21,529 nt of DNA, from positions 1 through 21,529 of IMG/VR virus record IMGVR_UViG_3300027797_000165; one strand, given 5' to 3'. The translations under genes were made by a program, and so were the position numbers. Each line of letters starts with the position of its first letter. Position 1 is the stretch's first letter. The notes below the pieces were generated by a model that worked only from the letters and a program-made list of their open reading frames with translations, did not search any database and was not told the DNA's origin. The stretch comes from a virus. Shown here piece by piece: positions 1-6,594 of this stretch.

Positions 1-4
1 CCGG

Positions 5-34
5 AATATACACCGGATGCGGATATCTTGTCAA
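5..34 (-). promoter_or_regulatory. Leftward sigma-70-type promoter at the window edge
   Basis: Read on the minus strand, TTGACA (29-34) and TATATT (5-10) are separated by 18 bases. The -35 box overlaps the stop codon of the HTH gene (31-321), so transcription would leave the window to the left. The -10 context CCGGTGTATATT (5-16) is identical over 12 bases to the context of the leftward promoter at 1974-2002. The driven gene is outside the window. The call rests on motifs alone. Confidence 0.5.
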
Positions 35-321
35 ACTTTATCTGCAAATGTTCTTCTGATAAGTGTTTTCAGAATGTCAAGATCATCCTTCAAACGTACA
101 TTTTCGATTTGCAGTTCTACCCATTTTGCCTGCCAGTCAGTAGTTCCTGACTGTACTTCAGGTGTTGATTTTTGCAATCTATCTTGATACCTCCAATAAA
201 CCGTATGGCAAGTATTTTGATTCTGGCCAAGCATTTCTGCACATTGTTTAGCCGTGTATCCTTGTTCACGTAAGTTTATGATTGATTGTCTTTCTTTCTC
301 TGATAGCTGCTTTGATCCCAT
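31..321 (-). CDS. Small helix-turn-helix DNA-binding protein with coiled-coil tail
   Basis: This 96-residue protein opens with a homeodomain-like HTH: LSEKERQSIINLREQGYTAK, then a CAEMLG helix and a recognition helix near residues 34-46 ending in YWRYQ. This resembles the N-terminal domains of IS3-type OrfA proteins and small terminase-like regulators. The C-terminal part (about residues 62-92) is charged and heptad-like, with VELQIENVRLKDDL, suggesting dimerisation through a coiled coil. The start is supported by GGAGATAAGTA directly before ATG. It is the last gene of the leftward cluster and is AT-richer than its neighbours, which hints at separate acquisition. No transposase partner is visible, so a regulator is more likely than an IS fragment. 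The specific role is unknown. Confidence 0.6.
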   Translation of the reverse strand: MGSKQLSEKERQSIINLREQGYTAKQCAEMLGQNQNTCHTVYWRYQDRLQKSTPEVQSGTTDWQAKWVELQIENVRLKDDLDILKTLIRRTFADKV

Positions 322-331
322 TACTTATCTC

Positions 332-871
332 CTAAACTGTTTTTATGGTGACCGATTCTGAAGCCGGGATTAGGTCAAGCCCTGGCGCGTGGTCAAGGGC
401 AAAGTCGCTGAGCTTGCTAACCAGCACGGTGTGCTTTGTCTTGATCGCTTCCGGGTTGTGATGCATCAGCCATGCAACGGCTTCATCTTCCTCAACCACC
501 TTGACCCGCTCGGCAACGGATCTAAACGAAACCGTGCCGTAGGGGCAAGTCCATGTTTTGACCTTCAATGTTCCGTCAGTCTTGCGCGGTAGTTGGCTCA
601 TTGCGTAGTCTTGCAGCTGGGCGTTGTACCGTGCTTCCAACCAGTCAAGCCGGGCCTGATGCTTGCCGATCATCTTGCGCGTGTTCTCGATGATTGCATC
701 CATCTTGGCTTTCTCAGCCTGTAGGGTTGCCTCGATGTCCATCCGCTTACGCATCACCAGGAGCGCCAAGTCTTCCGGTGTCTCGTCACCCTTTATCCAG
801 CCGGACGCAGGGCCGGCATACTCGCCGGTCTCCTCGTCGTACATCTCGCCATCGATTACATCAAATCCCAT
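332..871 (-). CDS. Gp157/Gam-like coiled-coil protein
   Basis: A 179-residue protein. Residues 40-90 form a long charged coiled coil (AEKAKMDAIIENTRKMIGKH and onward). A beta-rich region follows, with TCPYGTVSFRSVAERVKVV, an acidic EEDEAVAWL helix and a C-terminal KTKHTVLVSKLSDFA segment. This order (coiled coil, a strand with G-T-V-S-F-R, a 'vveDEeav' helix, K-x-x-x-S-K-L) matches the siphovirus Gp157 and Mu Gam-like group, which is associated with binding DNA ends or protecting from host nucleases. It starts at TAATG overlapping the ERF gene stop, with SD GGAGGAAATAGAT. Pairing with an ERF recombinase is the usual context for this family. The family call is good; nuclease inhibition is inferred. 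Confidence 0.65.
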   Translation of the reverse strand: MGFDVIDGEMYDEETGEYAGPASGWIKGDETPEDLALLVMRKRMDIEATLQAEKAKMDAIIENTRKMIGKHQARLDWLEARYNAQLQDYAMSQLPRKTDGTLKVKTWTCPYGTVSFRSVAERVKVVEEDEAVAWLMHHNPEAIKTKHTVLVSKLSDFALDHAPGLDLIPASESVTIKTV

Positions 872-1365
872 TATCTATTTCCTCCAAGCGGTCTAGCCTT
901 CAGCGGGGCATCTATTACAATGTTGCCCTGTGGGCCTCTACGGTAGTCATCACGGGGCGCTACCGCGCCGTTTGCATCGTCGTCTTCATCGGCACTTATT
1001 GCCAGTAGAGCGGAGACGCTATACCGGCGGCCATAAGTAAGAGCTGAGCCGAGACCGTGAGCGTCTGGTTTGGTTACTGGGATGGTTGCCGTGGTGCTGA
1101 TCCACTCACCGGATGCATGGATGATGCGGCTCTCTACAGTAATCGCTGTGACCTTACCCTCCGTGACATGAGTTTCCGTGGTGCCTTGGGTTAGCATCAG
1201 GTCGTTTGCCGTAAGGATAGGGCGCAGAGCGTCAAGGATGCTGTCGAGGGTGACGTACTTGGACTTGAAGGCAGGGTTAGTACCTTCCTTGCTGATGCCC
1301 TGCATACGGCTTTGTGCCTTGATAAGTGAAGGGGCTATTGCCCCTATATTTTCGCTACTAGTCAA
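871..1365 (-). CDS. erf: ERF family single-strand DNA annealing protein
   Basis: A 164-residue protein with the ERF signature. It begins with IAPSLIKAQSRMQGISKEGT, followed by NPAFKSKYVTLDSILDALRP, then LTANDLMLTQ. The core strand block ends in the family hallmark GLGSALTYGRRYSVSALLAI followed by an acidic SADEDDDANGA stretch. ERF proteins are ring-forming annealing proteins used in phage recombination, genome circularisation and repair. At 164 residues it is close to the minimal domain, without the long C-terminal region of P22 Erf. It overlaps the upstream 89-residue gene by 4 bases and is followed by the Gp157-like gene, giving a recombination module transcribed leftward from the divergent control region. 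Confidence 0.9.
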   Translation of the reverse strand: MTSSENIGAIAPSLIKAQSRMQGISKEGTNPAFKSKYVTLDSILDALRPILTANDLMLTQGTTETHVTEGKVTAITVESRIIHASGEWISTTATIPVTKPDAHGLGSALTYGRRYSVSALLAISADEDDDANGAVAPRDDYRRGPQGNIVIDAPLKARPLGGNR

Positions 1366-1631
1366 ATCTCTTCTCCCATTGAAACATTGAGTCGGTCAAT
1401 GCGTTTGATTACTTCTGCCCGGTCGTTTAGATCAACGCCGTAGTCATCTACAAAGTGCTTTGCAAGCTCGCTGTCGCGGTTGCTCATGATGTAGTCTGCG
1501 GTCTCTTCATGCTTCATTGCAAAGACCGAACCGCACTTGTAGCCGTGGCCACCATCAGAGTAATACTCAACCTCATCGAGTAGGTCTCTAGGTATGTAGA
1601 CCTCTAGCCAGTCATCTGCATATACTGCCAT
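1362..1631 (-). CDS. Unknown acidic phage protein
   Basis: An 89-residue acidic protein I do not recognise. It starts MAVYADDWLEVYIPRDLLDE and includes a GGHGYKCGSVFAMKHEETA segment. A single cysteine and scattered histidines do not form an obvious metal site. There is no signal peptide or membrane segment. The start codon directly follows the upstream gene's stop (TAGATG), and the end overlaps the erf start by 4 bases. It therefore sits firmly in the leftward recombination operon and is probably co-translated with erf. No function is assigned. Confidence 0.65.
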   Translation of the reverse strand: MAVYADDWLEVYIPRDLLDEVEYYSDGGHGYKCGSVFAMKHEETADYIMSNRDSELAKHFVDDYGVDLNDRAEVIKRIDRLNVSMGEEI

Positions 1632-1940
1632 CTATTCGTTGTCCTCTACTGTGTTATATGGAAGCTCATAAGATGTAAGGTGCTGGCCAGATGCAACGTA
1701 GCCTTCCCAGTCAGACTTTGCAATGCATTCCCCTCGGTTGTTGAAAAGTGTAACCACGTCACCGGATGCCTCAAGATTGCTGTTCAGCTTCATTGTTTCT
1801 ATGAGTGGTGGGCAGCCTATAAAGTTACGCTGTCCAACTACCTTGTAGATTCCGGTGTAGGTCTTTACATAATCACCACGGAAGATGCGAATACATGATT
1901 CGTCTTTCAGGTGGTTCGTTTTGTAAGTTACTTGATTCAT
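1632..1940 (-). CDS. Unknown first gene of the leftward operon
   Basis: 102 residues, beginning MNQVTYKTNHLKDESCIRIF. The start at 1940 is chosen over a longer upstream option because the SD GGGAGAT sits just upstream and the longer reading frame would run through the promoter. The middle portion looks like a small beta-barrel (GDYVKTYTGIYKVVGQRNF, later VVTLFNNRGECIAKSDWEGY), with GDYV near the start as in SH3- or KOW-like folds, but this is only a resemblance. The leader and SD closely resemble those of the moron gene at 10586 (GGGAGATA, then gacaATG versus gaacaATG). Function unknown. Confidence 0.65.
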   Translation of the reverse strand: MNQVTYKTNHLKDESCIRIFRGDYVKTYTGIYKVVGQRNFIGCPPLIETMKLNSNLEASGDVVTLFNNRGECIAKSDWEGYVASGQHLTSYELPYNTVEDNE

Positions 1941-1953
1941 TGTCTTATCTCCC

Positions 1954-1967
1954 GTACCGCTTGGTAC
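1954..1967. promoter_or_regulatory. Short palindrome between promoter and SD of the leftward operon
   Basis: GTACC (1954-1958) and GGTAC (1963-1967) form a 5-bp inverted repeat with a 4-base loop. It lies just downstream of the leftward -10 box and just upstream of the SD. It may be an operator half-site pair or a small leader hairpin. The GTACC/GGTAC core recurs in the 6429-6582 region, but short matches like this are common, so a shared operator is speculative. Confidence 0.3.
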
Positions 1968-1973
1968 ATCAAC

Positions 1974-2002
1974 AATATACACCGGCAATATATATAACGC
2001 AA
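1974..2002 (-). promoter_or_regulatory. Leftward promoter of the recombination operon
   Basis: On the minus strand TTGCGT (1997-2002) and TATATT (1974-1979) have a 17-base spacer. The arrangement CCCTTGC, 16 bases, GTGTATATT is exactly repeated in spacing at the promoter of the gene at 10586. The predicted transcript start is about 27 bases before the ATG at 1940. The -35 box lies only four bases from the divergent -35 at 2007. Confidence 0.65.
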
Positions 2003-2006
2003 GGGG

Positions 2007-2039
2007 TTGACAGGCTAATATATATATATATGGTATATA
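2007..2039 (+). promoter_or_regulatory. Rightward promoter of the regulator gene, likely giving a leaderless mRNA
   Basis: A consensus TTGACA (2007-2012) is followed by a TA-repeat tract. The -10 is either TATGGT (2029-2034, 16-base spacer) or TATATA (2034-2039, 21-base spacer). Either places the transcript start at or within a few bases of the ATG at 2046. No SD precedes this ATG, and the frame upstream is closed by TAA at 2016-2018. A leaderless transcript, as for lambda cI from PRM, is the simplest reading. Confidence 0.55.
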
Positions 2040-2045
2040 GATTAC

Positions 2046-2270
2046 ATGATTAGAGGATTGACACAAAACGAGTTATCTCGGCGCACTGGTTTCAAGCAGC
2101 CACGTATCAGTGACTATATGACCGGCAAGAAAGCGCCCAACGATGACAGCCTGATTGTTCTAGCTGAAGCGATGGACATGGATCCGGCGGAACTGAGCAA
2201 GCAGCTGTTGATGCGTAGAACGCTACGCAAGGGTAAAGCACCGGAAGCACCAGAGCAACCGGGCGAATAA
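2046..2270 (+). CDS. Cro/C1-type HTH transcriptional regulator
   Basis: A 74-residue protein with an XRE-family HTH: GLTQNELSRRTGFKQPRISD, then YMTGKKAPNDDSLIVLAEAM. This is the typical helix 2-turn-helix 3 (TQNELSRRTG, QPRISDYMTGK) plus helices 4 and 5. The usual helix 1 is almost absent, because only MIRG precedes the TQNEL helix. There is no C-terminal peptidase or dimerisation domain, so it resembles a Cro-type or minimal repressor rather than a LexA/cI type. It is the first gene rightward from the divergent promoter pair and probably controls both directions. The basic tail (RRTLRKGKAPEAPEQPG) is likely disordered. It starts without an SD. Confidence 0.8.
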   Translation: MIRGLTQNELSRRTGFKQPRISDYMTGKKAPNDDSLIVLAEAMDMDPAELSKQLLMRRTLRKGKAPEAPEQPGE

Positions 2271-2291
2271 GGTAGATAGGGAGATAAGACG

Positions 2292-2600
2292 ATGCAACGA
2301 TGCAACGACTGTGCGGACAAAGTAGTAGATATGGATTCATTGTGTACGGCTTGCCGGATGGCAGAGTGGCGGCACTTCCAGGATGAAGAAGCGGCAAAGC
2401 GCCTGAAGCGTGAAGCCTTGGAGCAACACCGCGATGCTTACCTTGGTAGAAAGAAAGCCATGCGGGATGCTATCCGGGCGGGTGTGATCTGTGCGGTAAC
2501 CGTCCTGCTACTGCTGGCTATGGTTGCCGCAGCTAAGGACGCGTTGCAGTATGAGTGGGAACGCAAGCCGGAGTTACTTAGGGCGCAGGGGGTTAGATGA
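2292..2600 (+). CDS. Small zinc-knuckle-like membrane protein
   Basis: 102 residues. The N-terminus carries two CxxC pairs (C4-C7 and C18-C21: CNDCADKV, then LCTACRMAEW), a rubredoxin or zinc-ribbon-like knuckle. A charged helix follows (DEEAAKRLKREALEQHRDAY). One hydrophobic segment (about residues 64-82, AGVICAVTVLLLLAMVAAA) is probably membrane spanning. SD GGGAGATAAGAC precedes ATG. It overlaps the next gene by ATGA. The topology suggests a membrane-anchored zinc knuckle on the cytoplasmic side. I do not know a family for it, and its place among early genes would allow a host-takeover role, but that is a guess. Confidence 0.65.
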   Translation: MQRCNDCADKVVDMDSLCTACRMAEWRHFQDEEAAKRLKREALEQHRDAYLGRKKAMRDAIRAGVICAVTVLLLLAMVAAAKDALQYEWERKPELLRAQGVR

Positions 2601-2947
2601 GTACGTGGATGAAGCCTGGAGTAGTAGTGCAGTGCTGGGATGACTTCTACAATCACAAGCACGGCCCCCTTGGAATCATCGTAGATATTGATGGGCCTTG
2701 TACCTGTACTCACGTTGTAGCGCAGATCAATCAGCTAGGAGCAAAGCCATTGCCAGAGCATTACCACCTTGAATGCCAACCAGTCAGGGGCAAACATACG
2801 CAGGATACGCGATTTTGGCATTCGTATATGTTGGCCGATGGTAAATGCATTGATGGACGTTTTTATCTAGAGAAAATCGAAGACATAACCTCAACTGTTT
2901 CCATTTTGGAAACTGTTGAAGTGCAGCTACAAATGGACTTTAGTTGA
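2597..2947 (+). CDS. Unknown early protein
   Basis: A 116-residue protein of unknown family. The start MSTWMKPGVVVQCWDDFYNH and the following GPLGIIVDIDGPC look like the first strands of a small beta-barrel. Two histidine- and cysteine-rich patches (CTCTHVVAQ and EHYHLECQ) could bind metal but are not a recognised motif. It is joined to both neighbours: ATGA overlap with the gene before and TTGA overlap with the sigma-like gene after, so co-translation is expected. No function is assigned. Confidence 0.6.
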   Translation: MSTWMKPGVVVQCWDDFYNHKHGPLGIIVDIDGPCTCTHVVAQINQLGAKPLPEHYHLECQPVRGKHTQDTRFWHSYMLADGKCIDGRFYLEKIEDITSTVSILETVEVQLQMDFS

Positions 2948-3777
2948 TACCAAGTAGATCAATCGTTCGTCAGACGCTCCGGGCTTTATCCAAGGCACCG
3001 GAGCGTTTGTTGTCTCATGAGGAGATGGTCTTACTACACCAAGCATGGGCGGCAGACATCATGCCTAAAGAGTGCATGGCGGAAATGGTTCACCGGAACA
3101 CCGGCCTCTGTAAAGAGATGGCCAAGCAGATACACAAGCAGGATGACTTTGAAGATGCCGTGGCGTTCTGCCTTCAGGGCTTGATTATCGCCATCCAACG
3201 GTGGGATTCTAGCCGGGGGCTACGGTTCAGCACTTTCGCGATGAAGTGGATAATCCAGAAGTACAGGCGCTATCAGTCAACCCAAAGCAAGACAATCAGG
3301 GTATCCGAGCACACCATCTACAAGTGGTTGCGTATCCGCAAGGCACACGATCAGCACCTCCACCAGCACGGCACGGCTCCAACCGATGAGCAGCTTTCCG
3401 GGTACACCGGGCTATCGGTTACGATGATACGCATAGCCAGGGACTCCCAACAAGTACAACCGGTTAGTATCAATGTACCGGTGTCTGGCACGGATGGGTT
3501 AGTCTATGAAGATTGCAGGGTGCTAGGAGCCTCCACAAGCCCCGAAGAGGCGTTTATCGCTGAATCATGGGCAGATAGGCTGGGTGATGCTTTGCTGAGT
3601 CTAGATGACGATTCAAGATATTTGCTGGTGAGGCGCTTTGGTTTGGATGGATCTAAGCCGGAGACCCTGCGGACGATAGCAAGCAGGTACAAGACTCCGG
3701 TTACTGTCATCGAGGCGCAGATAGAAACAGCCTTGGCAAGCATCCGGGGGCGCTATGAAGTGGAAGACCTGACTTGA
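2944..3777 (+). CDS. Phage-encoded sigma-70 family factor
   Basis: A 277-residue protein with the domain order of a primary-type sigma factor lacking region 1.1. Residues about 10-35 resemble region 1.2. Region 2 includes DAVAFCLQGLIIAIQRWDSS, then GLRFSTFAMKWIIQKYRRYQ, matching the conserved 'GLxxAxxxFDxxxGxxFSTYAxxWIxQ' block used for core binding and -10 melting. Next comes SKTIRVSEHTIYKW (start of region 3). Region 4 is at about 210-272 (ALLSLDDDSRYLLVRRFGLD, ETLRTIASRYKTPVTVIEAQ). The start is TTG, overlapping the upstream stop. It would redirect host RNA polymerase, plausibly to later phage promoters. An ECF factor is unlikely because region 3 is present. The family call is strong; the promoter target is unknown. 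Confidence 0.85.
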   Translation: MIPSRSIVRQTLRALSKAPERLLSHEEMVLLHQAWAADIMPKECMAEMVHRNTGLCKEMAKQIHKQDDFEDAVAFCLQGLIIAIQRWDSSRGLRFSTFAMKWIIQKYRRYQSTQSKTIRVSEHTIYKWLRIRKAHDQHLHQHGTAPTDEQLSGYTGLSVTMIRIARDSQQVQPVSINVPVSGTDGLVYEDCRVLGASTSPEEAFIAESWADRLGDALLSLDDDSRYLLVRRFGLDGSKPETLRTIASRYKTPVTVIEAQIETALASIRGRYEVEDLT

Positions 3778-4133
3778 AACACCTTGAAGATAAAGAGCAG
3801 ATAGCCTTGATTACTTGGGTACGCCTGATGGCTACAAAGCATCCTGAGCTTGCCACCATCTACCATTGCCCTAACGGTGGGCACCGCGACATCAGGACAG
3901 CTGCAAAGTTCAAAGCCATGGGCGTTCTTGCCGGTGTCTGGGATATCTTTCTCCCTTGCCCAGCACCGGGGCTGTACGTTGAGATGAAGGCTGGTAAAGG
4001 TCGGCTAACACCGGGGCAGGTTTCCTTCCGTGATGCGCTTCAGCCGCACGGCTACACCTTCATTGTTGCCTACTCTTGGCATGATGCCGCCAAGGCGATA
4101 GCGGATCATGTCGGGTTTGCTTTTGATGTATAA
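3774..4133 (+). CDS. VRR-NUC domain nuclease
   Basis: 119 residues covering one VRR-NUC domain (PD-D/ExK superfamily). An N-terminal LEDKEQIALITWVR helix supplies the first acidic residue. The conserved CPNGGHRD follows, then FKAMGVLAGVWDIFLPCPAP with the catalytic Asp. Next come LYVEMKAGKGRLTPGQ with the E-x-K pair, and a C-terminal helix-strand HGYTFIVAYSWHDA. The length is standard for stand-alone phage members, which are thought to resolve or cut branched DNA in replication and recombination. The start is TTG overlapping the upstream stop (TTGA), with GGAAG upstream. It ends the early gene cluster. Confidence 0.88.
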   Translation: MKHLEDKEQIALITWVRLMATKHPELATIYHCPNGGHRDIRTAAKFKAMGVLAGVWDIFLPCPAPGLYVEMKAGKGRLTPGQVSFRDALQPHGYTFIVAYSWHDAAKAIADHVGFAFDV

Positions 4134-4134
4134 T
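4127..4134 (+). promoter_or_regulatory. Isolated -10 element before the primase gene
   Basis: TGTATAAT contains a perfect TATAAT (4129-4134) overlapping the nuclease stop codon. No acceptable -35 box lies 15-19 bases upstream, so this could only work as an extended-type or activator-dependent promoter. If used, it gives a leader of about 60 bases that contains the hairpin at 4172-4196. Confidence 0.3.
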
Positions 4135-4171
4135 GTACGTGAACCTGTCCTTCTGGTTATGGACCTAGTCC

Positions 4172-4196
4172 ACCCTCCGGCTGATCCCCGGAGGGT
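4172..4196 (+). promoter_or_regulatory. Perfect 9-bp hairpin covering the primase SD (or weak terminator)
   Basis: ACCCTCCGG (4172-4180) pairs with CCGGAGGGT (4188-4196) around a 7-base loop. The right arm contains GGAGGG, the best SD for the ATG at 4203, so the hairpin would hide the ribosome site. Only TTT follows the stem, too short for an efficient intrinsic terminator. Either attenuation of the early operon or translational control of the primase is possible. Confidence 0.55.
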
Positions 4197-4202
4197 TTCC
4201 AG

Positions 4203-5108
4203 ATGCAGGTATCTCGAAGGACAACAGGTTACATCATGGCAATACCAGCCACTGATGCCGTTCAGGCTATCGCCTTTTTACGGCATCTATTCAAACCATA
4301 CACAGATGGATTCATCGAAATCCGTCCGCTATCCAAGCACAAACCCCACGCTAACCGAACCACTTACCGCATCCCTGAATGCTTGAAGGGTGAAGCCGGG
4401 CAAGCACTTAGCCAGCACATCATCTCCCTTGCAATGCGTGGCTACGATGTCTACGTTGGAGTGTGTCCCCGTGCCGCGCCTGAAGGCCCAGGGCGTAAGC
4501 TCGGCAAGGAATCTATAGAGCAGGTCGGCACCGTCTGGATAGATCTAGACAACAAGGTACCGGGTGCCAGTAGTCAACTATTACTTGACAACTGCGACTT
4601 GGTCGTATCAAGCGGTAACGGTTGGCACGGATACAAGATGCTGTCCAGCCCTAAACTTTGCAAGTCAGTCAAGGAGCGCACCATCCTAGAGAACCGCATC
4701 CGTGACTTTGCAGACAAGATACTACCCGGCACCGATAACGTTGCTAACGTTGACCGCATACTGCGCGTACCCGGCACCATCAACTGGAAAGACCCGGACA
4801 ACCCTAAGCCCGTAAAGCTCTTGAAGGGCGGCGGCATGAAGCCAACGTACAAGGAATCCTTGGTGGTTGCGGAGTTTGGCGATGCACGGCTTGATGCCTT
4901 GCTGGCATCCGCCAAGGCTGGCGAGCTGGGACACGCAAGCCCGATGATACGCCACGCATCCGGACGCTACACCGGTTGCCTTGATACCTTTTTCCTAGAG
5001 TTAGAACAGGCTTGCGTAAAAAGCAAAACTGACGCACGATGGTCATTCCTGTTAGACATTGTCCGCGCAGACCTGCCGGAGATTATGGAGTACTACTTTG
5101 GCAGATGA
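4203..5108 (+). CDS. AEP-type DNA primase (primase-polymerase-like)
   Basis: 301 residues. Motif I is VWIDLDNK (D114 and D116, metal ligands). Motif II is SSGNGWHGYKM (H142 in the s-x-H position). The third block is NVDRILRVPGTINWKDPDNP, typical of RepB or phage archaeo-eukaryotic primases. Together they predict primer synthesis on ssDNA. The N-terminal AIAFLRHLFKPYTDGFIEIR segment is also typical. The start at 4203 has GGAGGG at good spacing but inside a hairpin; ATG at 4236 (MAIPATDAV) is an alternative and starts closer to the conserved domain. The 3' end overlaps the helicase gene by 11 bases, so the two behave as a split primase-helicase. Confidence 0.82.
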   Translation: MQVSRRTTGYIMAIPATDAVQAIAFLRHLFKPYTDGFIEIRPLSKHKPHANRTTYRIPECLKGEAGQALSQHIISLAMRGYDVYVGVCPRAAPEGPGRKLGKESIEQVGTVWIDLDNKVPGASSQLLLDNCDLVVSSGNGWHGYKMLSSPKLCKSVKERTILENRIRDFADKILPGTDNVANVDRILRVPGTINWKDPDNPKPVKLLKGGGMKPTYKESLVVAEFGDARLDALLASAKAGELGHASPMIRHASGRYTGCLDTFFLELEQACVKSKTDARWSFLLDIVRADLPEIMEYYFGR

Positions 5109-6426
5109 ATGGTTCGATGAGTTAGACGCTACTCCGAAGCGTAAACCACGGGCTGAGCGCCAACCGGGTGAGCATTCAGGTGATGGCACGATGGCGAAAC
5201 TCTACACGCGGCACCCTGAAGGGGGCGGCCCTTACGGTGGGCGTGATAACGCTTTGACGGCTTATATCGGATACCTCCGCTCTACCGGCATCGATTACGA
5301 TTCAGCGTACCCGGCGGCGGTTGCTTGGAATCTTCAGTGGTGTGATCCGCCGATGGATGAGCCAGACGTAGCCTTCAAAGCCGGACGGGCTTGGTCTGAT
5401 TGGCCAGAGTCCGATCGTGAACCGCTAACCCCGGCAATGCTCCGGGAGCAGCTCGCCGCAAAGATTCCACCTAAGCGCAAACTAGAGTTTATGAACTGGC
5501 AACAGTTTTGCGATGCTGCCGCACTTGCTGACGATGCCCAATGGTTGGTTGAGAATCTTATAACCCGTGGCGGTATGCACTTCATCACGGCACCGCCTGG
5601 AGGGGGTAAATCTTGGATTGCTGTAGACCTCGTGCGGGCTTGCTCTGATGGTTCACTGTGGATGGGGAGCCTACCAGCGACAAAGTGCAAGGTTTTATAC
5701 ATCAATGAGGAAATGGGTATCGGGCGCTTTTGGCAACGATTCTTTCAGCTCTGTGCTAACGGTGCCGAGAATGTCCACATCATGCAAAAGCAAATGGTGA
5801 AACTCGACAACCCGGAACACTTAGCCGACATAGTCGCATACATAAAAGAGCATGAAATATCTATCGTTGTGCTTGATACCTTTGTGCGCGTCCATGGTTA
5901 CGATGAAAACAGCAACACCGATATGGCAAAGCTCTACGATCAGATGAAAGGCATCAATGAATCAGGCGCGGCAATAGTTGCCCTACACCATCATAAGAAG
6001 GGCATACACGCCGGGCCTGTGGCTCATGAGGCTATGCGCGGTGCGGGGGAGATTGCGGCACAGGCTGACCTTGTGGCCACGGTTGAAAACAAAGACGGCA
6101 TCTACACCATGAAGACAACCAAGCAGCGCCACATTGGCGAAGAAGACTTTGTGGAAGTGTCATATAAGATTGTTACCCGTGAAGATGGCTCTATCGTTTT
6201 ACAGCCTTGTGTCGGTGGTGCTGAAGCAGAGCGGGAACAACAGTACATCGAGCGTGTTTTGAACGCGCTAGATCAGAATGACAAGATGTCTGGCAATGCC
6301 TTAGCTGCGGTGATTGGCAACAATAAACAGGTGGCTTTGAAGTTCCTGGACTCGATGCGGGATATGGGTTTGATACGAAAGATTGACCCGGATTATGCTC
6401 GTAGTCCTTGGGTAAAAGTGGGCTAA
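5098..6426 (+). CDS. RepA-like RecA-fold replicative helicase with PriCT-like N-terminus
   Basis: 442 residues from the TTG at 5098, chosen because GGAG lies six bases upstream. The N-terminal third (GRDNALTAYIGYLRSTGIDY and CDPPMDEPDVAFKAGRAW) resembles the PriCT domain usually fused to AEP primases. The RecA-like ATPase core follows: Walker A APPGGGKSW (A165-S172), LYINEEMGIGRF, Walker B IVVLDTF (D260) and a catalytic or sensor HHHKKG. The C-terminus (ERVLNALDQNDKMSGNALAA to the end) looks like a winged helix. It matches the AAA_25/RepA-type hexameric helicases. Having the PriCT part on this chain rather than on the primase suggests that one primase-helicase gene was split near 5100. Confidence 0.85.
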   Translation: MADEWFDELDATPKRKPRAERQPGEHSGDGTMAKLYTRHPEGGGPYGGRDNALTAYIGYLRSTGIDYDSAYPAAVAWNLQWCDPPMDEPDVAFKAGRAWSDWPESDREPLTPAMLREQLAAKIPPKRKLEFMNWQQFCDAAALADDAQWLVENLITRGGMHFITAPPGGGKSWIAVDLVRACSDGSLWMGSLPATKCKVLYINEEMGIGRFWQRFFQLCANGAENVHIMQKQMVKLDNPEHLADIVAYIKEHEISIVVLDTFVRVHGYDENSNTDMAKLYDQMKGINESGAAIVALHHHKKGIHAGPVAHEAMRGAGEIAAQADLVATVENKDGIYTMKTTKQRHIGEEDFVEVSYKIVTREDGSIVLQPCVGGAEAEREQQYIERVLNALDQNDKMSGNALAAVIGNNKQVALKFLDSMRDMGLIRKIDPDYARSPWVKVG

Positions 6427-6428
6427 AT

Positions 6429-6479
6429 CTATCGGTACAAAAAACGGTACGCTTAAGAGTTGTACTCTTGTACCGATAG
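6429..6479. repeat. 12-bp perfect inverted repeat with competing inner arm
   Basis: CTATCGGTACAA (6429-6440) is the exact reverse complement of TTGTACCGATAG (6468-6479). Inside, CGGTAC (6445-6450) offers a second partner for GTACCG (6470-6475), and AAGAGT-TGT-ACTCTT (6455-6469) is a small hairpin. Two mutually exclusive folds are therefore possible. A direct copy, TTGTACCGAT, recurs at 6573-6582. There is no T tract, so a simple terminator is unlikely; protein-binding sites or origin iterons are possible. Confidence 0.6.
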
Positions 6480-6507
6480 GATAAATCCCCCTTTGAAAAC
6501 CCCCTAT

Positions 6508-6549
6508 GGGCAATCAGTACCGCCCGCTTAGGCGGGCATACTGATGCCC
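6508..6549. repeat. Long GC-rich hairpin
   Basis: GGGC (6508-6511) pairs with GCCC (6546-6549), ATCAGTA (6513-6519) with TACTGAT (6539-6545), and GCCCGC (6522-6527) with GCGGGC (6532-6537) around a TTAG loop. Only a bulged A and a small internal loop interrupt the stem. No T run follows on the plus strand, so it is not a typical intrinsic terminator. It may be a factor-dependent stop, an origin structure or an mRNA-stabilising stem. Confidence 0.6.
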
Positions 6550-6594
6550 ATTACAAGGAGTGGGTCGCAACTTTGTACCGATGAAAATAAGTGT

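Noticed and set aside
31-321. IS3-type transposase OrfA
   Set aside because: No OrfB, no terminal inverted repeats and no target duplication are visible, and the gene sits in a phage operon.
4108-4386. Plus-strand open frame of 92 codons across the primase leader
   Set aside because: It overlaps the nuclease and primase genes in another frame and has no domain features.
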